Shown piece by piece: positions 62,148 to 64,000 of a stretch of DNA of 64,000 nt (the stretch's first letter is position 1; every line of letters starts with the position of its first letter). Below the pieces are notes generated by a model. It was not told the DNA's origin. It saw nothing but the letters and a program-made list of their open reading frames with translations, and made no database searches. The translations under genes were made by a program, and so were the position numbers. The stretch is from Microvirga pakistanensis (GTDB lineage: Bacteria; Pseudomonadota; Alphaproteobacteria; Rhizobiales; Beijerinckiaceae): assembly GCF_004458765.1 (NCBI RefSeq), contig NZ_SPJX01000710.1, positions 62,001 to 126,000 of the forward strand, written 5' to 3'.

Positions 62148-64000
62148 TCAGCCCGTCAAGATTACCAGCCTACGCTTCCTTGCACACGCCAATCTCACGC
62201 CTTCTGAATCGGACATCCTGCCCTCGAGGACGGCCCGAAGGACCCCGTCCGGGAGGCAAAGGCTGAACTTCAGCGCATCGGCGATATCGTCTGGCAGGCG
62301 CGGCCGGATACTGTGTTGCTCCATGGCGTCAAGCGCCTGTGCCACTTGCGTCCCGCTCCCGCTCTTCATTGTGATCGAAAAGCCGTCACTGCTTGAGATT
62401 GACAGCCGCTGCTCCTCCAACCCGGCACCAATGGACGCGCACGCAGCTCCGCCTGCAAAGGCCCAGATGGTAATTCTTCCGGCACCGTCGGTGACGACCG
62501 GCATACACTCGCCGTCAACGAAGGTGAGATCCTCCCTTATTTCCTCAATCCTGGCACTCGCCCGGCGGGAGAGTTCGCAGCCTGGCACCGTGCCGGCGAC
62601 GATCCGTTCGGCTGCTCGCGCAACGGCGCTCGACATCGGACGACCGGAGCCAAGCCACCGTGATCGCCCGCCCTCCGGAGCGGGCAAGACCGCAACGGTA
62701 CGCCTTCTCCAATCCAAGTCCGTTACACGCCAGCTACGCCCCCCGAGAGACAGGATAACGTCATTTCTCTTCCTCGTGATGCTCGTCGGGTGAACGGAGC
62801 CGAGATCATGGGCCCCATGGCGGACAGCCAGGAGCAGTGGCTCGCTGAAAGCAGCCACGAGATCGCTAAAGTGCCGTCGTCCGAACTCACGTTCTCCGGC
62901 GAGTCCCAGCCCAAGGACGCCTTTATCTTCAGCCAGGACACCAGTCGCAAGCATATGGTCGAGCACCGCCTGCCGATCCGCAGCCGGTACACAGTCGATC
63001 GACGGCCCCAGCCACTCTGCGATATCGCCACGCGCGATCCCCTTCTCCTGGAGGATAAGCGCCATGACCTGCTGGGCGAACAAATGCGCGGGCCGTGGAG
63101 GCGGCACGACGGCTTCGACATGGCCCTCCCTCCACAAAGTTACCAATGCGAGGCACGCGAGGAGCTCTTCCTCGTCGGTAGCCAGGAACAAACAGTTTCT
63201 GCGGGCTCCGGCACGGCGTCCCGTCCGGCCCATCCGTTGCAGGAAGGAGGCAACGCTCGGCGGAGCACCGACCTGAAAGACCCTGTCCAGGTCACCCACG
63301 TCTAGCCCCAGCTCCAAGGTGGACGTCGCGACGATCACGCAGTCAGGCTCAGCCGCGAAGGCCGCCTCGGCCTGGCGGCGCTCGTCGATCGACAAGGATG
63401 CGTGGGACACGAACGTGCGAACGCCAGCCGCACGGAGCCCGGCAGCGAGTTCCTCCACACGGTTGCGGCTATCGGCGAAGACGAGACGGCGTTCGCCCCG
63501 ATGGAGCCTGGAGATGACCATGACGGCATTGCCGACCGAGCCGACATAGTCGACGGTGACATCCCCGTCGGCCACGGGCTTCGTCAGGCCAAGCACCCGC
63601 CCCTCTCGCCCTAGGGTCAGCCAGGAGAGCAACTGGGCTGGGTTCCCCACGGTAGCCGTCAAGCCGATCCGCTGCAGCCTCCTCCCATTCAGCCGCTCTA
63701 GTCTTGAGAGGAGGAACAAGAGGTGCCATCCGCGGTCGTCCCCGGCGAATGCGTGCAACTCGTCAATGACGACGGCCCGCACGCCACCGAGAAAGTCCAC
63801 GTGGTCGAGGCGCGCCGAGATCAGCATCGCCTCGAGGGATTCCGGCGTCGTCAGCAGGATCTCTGGCGGGTCAGCCAGCATCCGCTTGCGGGCTGAGGGC
63901 CCAATGTCCCCGTGCCAAAGCCCGACCCGCATCCCAAGGAAGCCGGCGTAGCTTTCCAGGCGCGGAGCCAGATTATTCAGAAGCGCCTTGAGCGGGCAAA
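62148..64000 (-). CDS. Lhr-type SF2 helicase (5' end beyond window)
   Basis: The visible 617 residues include most of the helicase core after motif I. The frame is open to the window edge, where it reads PLKALLNNLAPRLESYAG, the usual motif Ia region of Lhr helicases. Further motifs are TTPESLEAML, VVIDELHAFAGDDRG, LTATVGNP, LVFADSRNRVEEL, STLELGLDVGDLD and LQRMGRTGRRAG. The C-terminal part of about 250 residues is of the Lhr winged-helix type. The start and P-loop lie outside. It is upstream of druH in the same direction, 247 bp away, so it may be a separate member of the same defence island. Confidence 0.85.
   Translation of the reverse strand, partial: CPLKALLNNLAPRLESYAGFLGMRVGLWHGDIGPSARKRMLADPPEILLTTPESLEAMLISARLDHVDFLGGVRAVVIDELHAFAGDDRGWHLLFLLSRLERLNGRRLQRIGLTATVGNPAQLLSWLTLGREGRVLGLTKPVADGDVTVDYVGSVGNAVMVISRLHRGERRLVFADSRNRVEELAAGLRAAGVRTFVSHASLSIDERRQAEAAFAAEPDCVIVATSTLELGLDVGDLDRVFQVGAPPSVASFLQRMGRTGRRAGARRNCLFLATDEEELLACLALVTLWREGHVEAVVPPPRPAHLFAQQVMALILQEKGIARGDIAEWLGPSIDCVPAADRQAVLDHMLATGVLAEDKGVLGLGLAGEREFGRRHFSDLVAAFSEPLLLAVRHGAHDLGSVHPTSITRKRNDVILSLGGRSWRVTDLDWRRRTVAVLPAPEGGRSRWLGSGRPMSSAVARAAERIVAGTVPGCELSRRASARIEEIREDLTFVDGECMPVVTDGAGRITIWAFAGGAACASIGAGLEEQRLSISSSDGFSITMKSGSGTQVAQALDAMEQHSIRPRLPDDIADALKFSLCLPDGVLRAVLEGRMSDSEGVRLACARKRRLVILTG

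Noticed and set aside
1..64000. tRNA, rRNA and CRISPR arrays
   Set aside because: I looked for tRNA T-arm motifs and regularly spaced repeats on both strands and saw none that form a complete gene or array.

Overview
The window is high-GC DNA that reads like an alphaproteobacterium of the Hyphomicrobiales (Methylobacterium, Microvirga or Bosea type). The best taxonomic clue is an intact RepC initiator at 25.1-26.4 kb, a family essentially restricted to alphaproteobacterial repABC-type replicons. With the HUH-endonuclease gene, the DUF2958 gene and the density of defence-type genes, this suggests that most of the window is a megaplasmid or a plasmid-derived genomic island. No tRNA, rRNA or CRISPR array was seen.

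Layout. 1-3.2 kb: the end of cyanophycin synthetase (cphA), then cyanophycinase (cphB) and a small secreted protein. 3.2-5.1 kb: an IS5-type transposase remnant and a lone secreted protein. 5.1-20.5 kb: one minus-strand cassette of three coupled genes encoding a 3154-residue protein with a Tat-type signal, an 1850-residue protein and a 102-residue protein, none of a family I recognise. 20.5-25 kb: an OmpA-like pseudogene, an M23 peptidase, a ComEC-like metallo-beta-lactamase-fold protein and a luciferase-like flavin oxidoreductase. 25-27.8 kb: orphan repC with a candidate counter-transcribed RNA, and a conserved small protein.

28-42 kb is the most interesting stretch. A HIT-PLD-SF2 helicase-DUF3427 fusion converges on a minus-strand run of five genes: a RecD-like helicase with a C-terminal nuclease-like domain, a SNF2/RapA-like helicase, an Hsp70/actin-fold ATPase, a protein combining an eight-cysteine RING-like finger, ankyrin repeats and a ubiquitin-like C-terminus, and a 109-residue protein. 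I do not recognise this set as a named system. It is my candidate for an undescribed defence or DNA-processing system.

42-52.4 kb holds plasmid-type accessory genes: an HUH Rep-like protein with a methyltransferase-like partner, a PGN_0703-like PD-(D/E)XK protein, DUF2958, two closely related ADP-ribosylglycohydrolases, and small secreted or membrane proteins. Several leaders here carry strong hairpins. 52.7-64 kb: a two-gene unit matching Druantia type III (DruH-DruE, ATGA-coupled), preceded by an Lhr-type helicase cut by the window edge. All functions are inferred by reading motifs; no database search was run.
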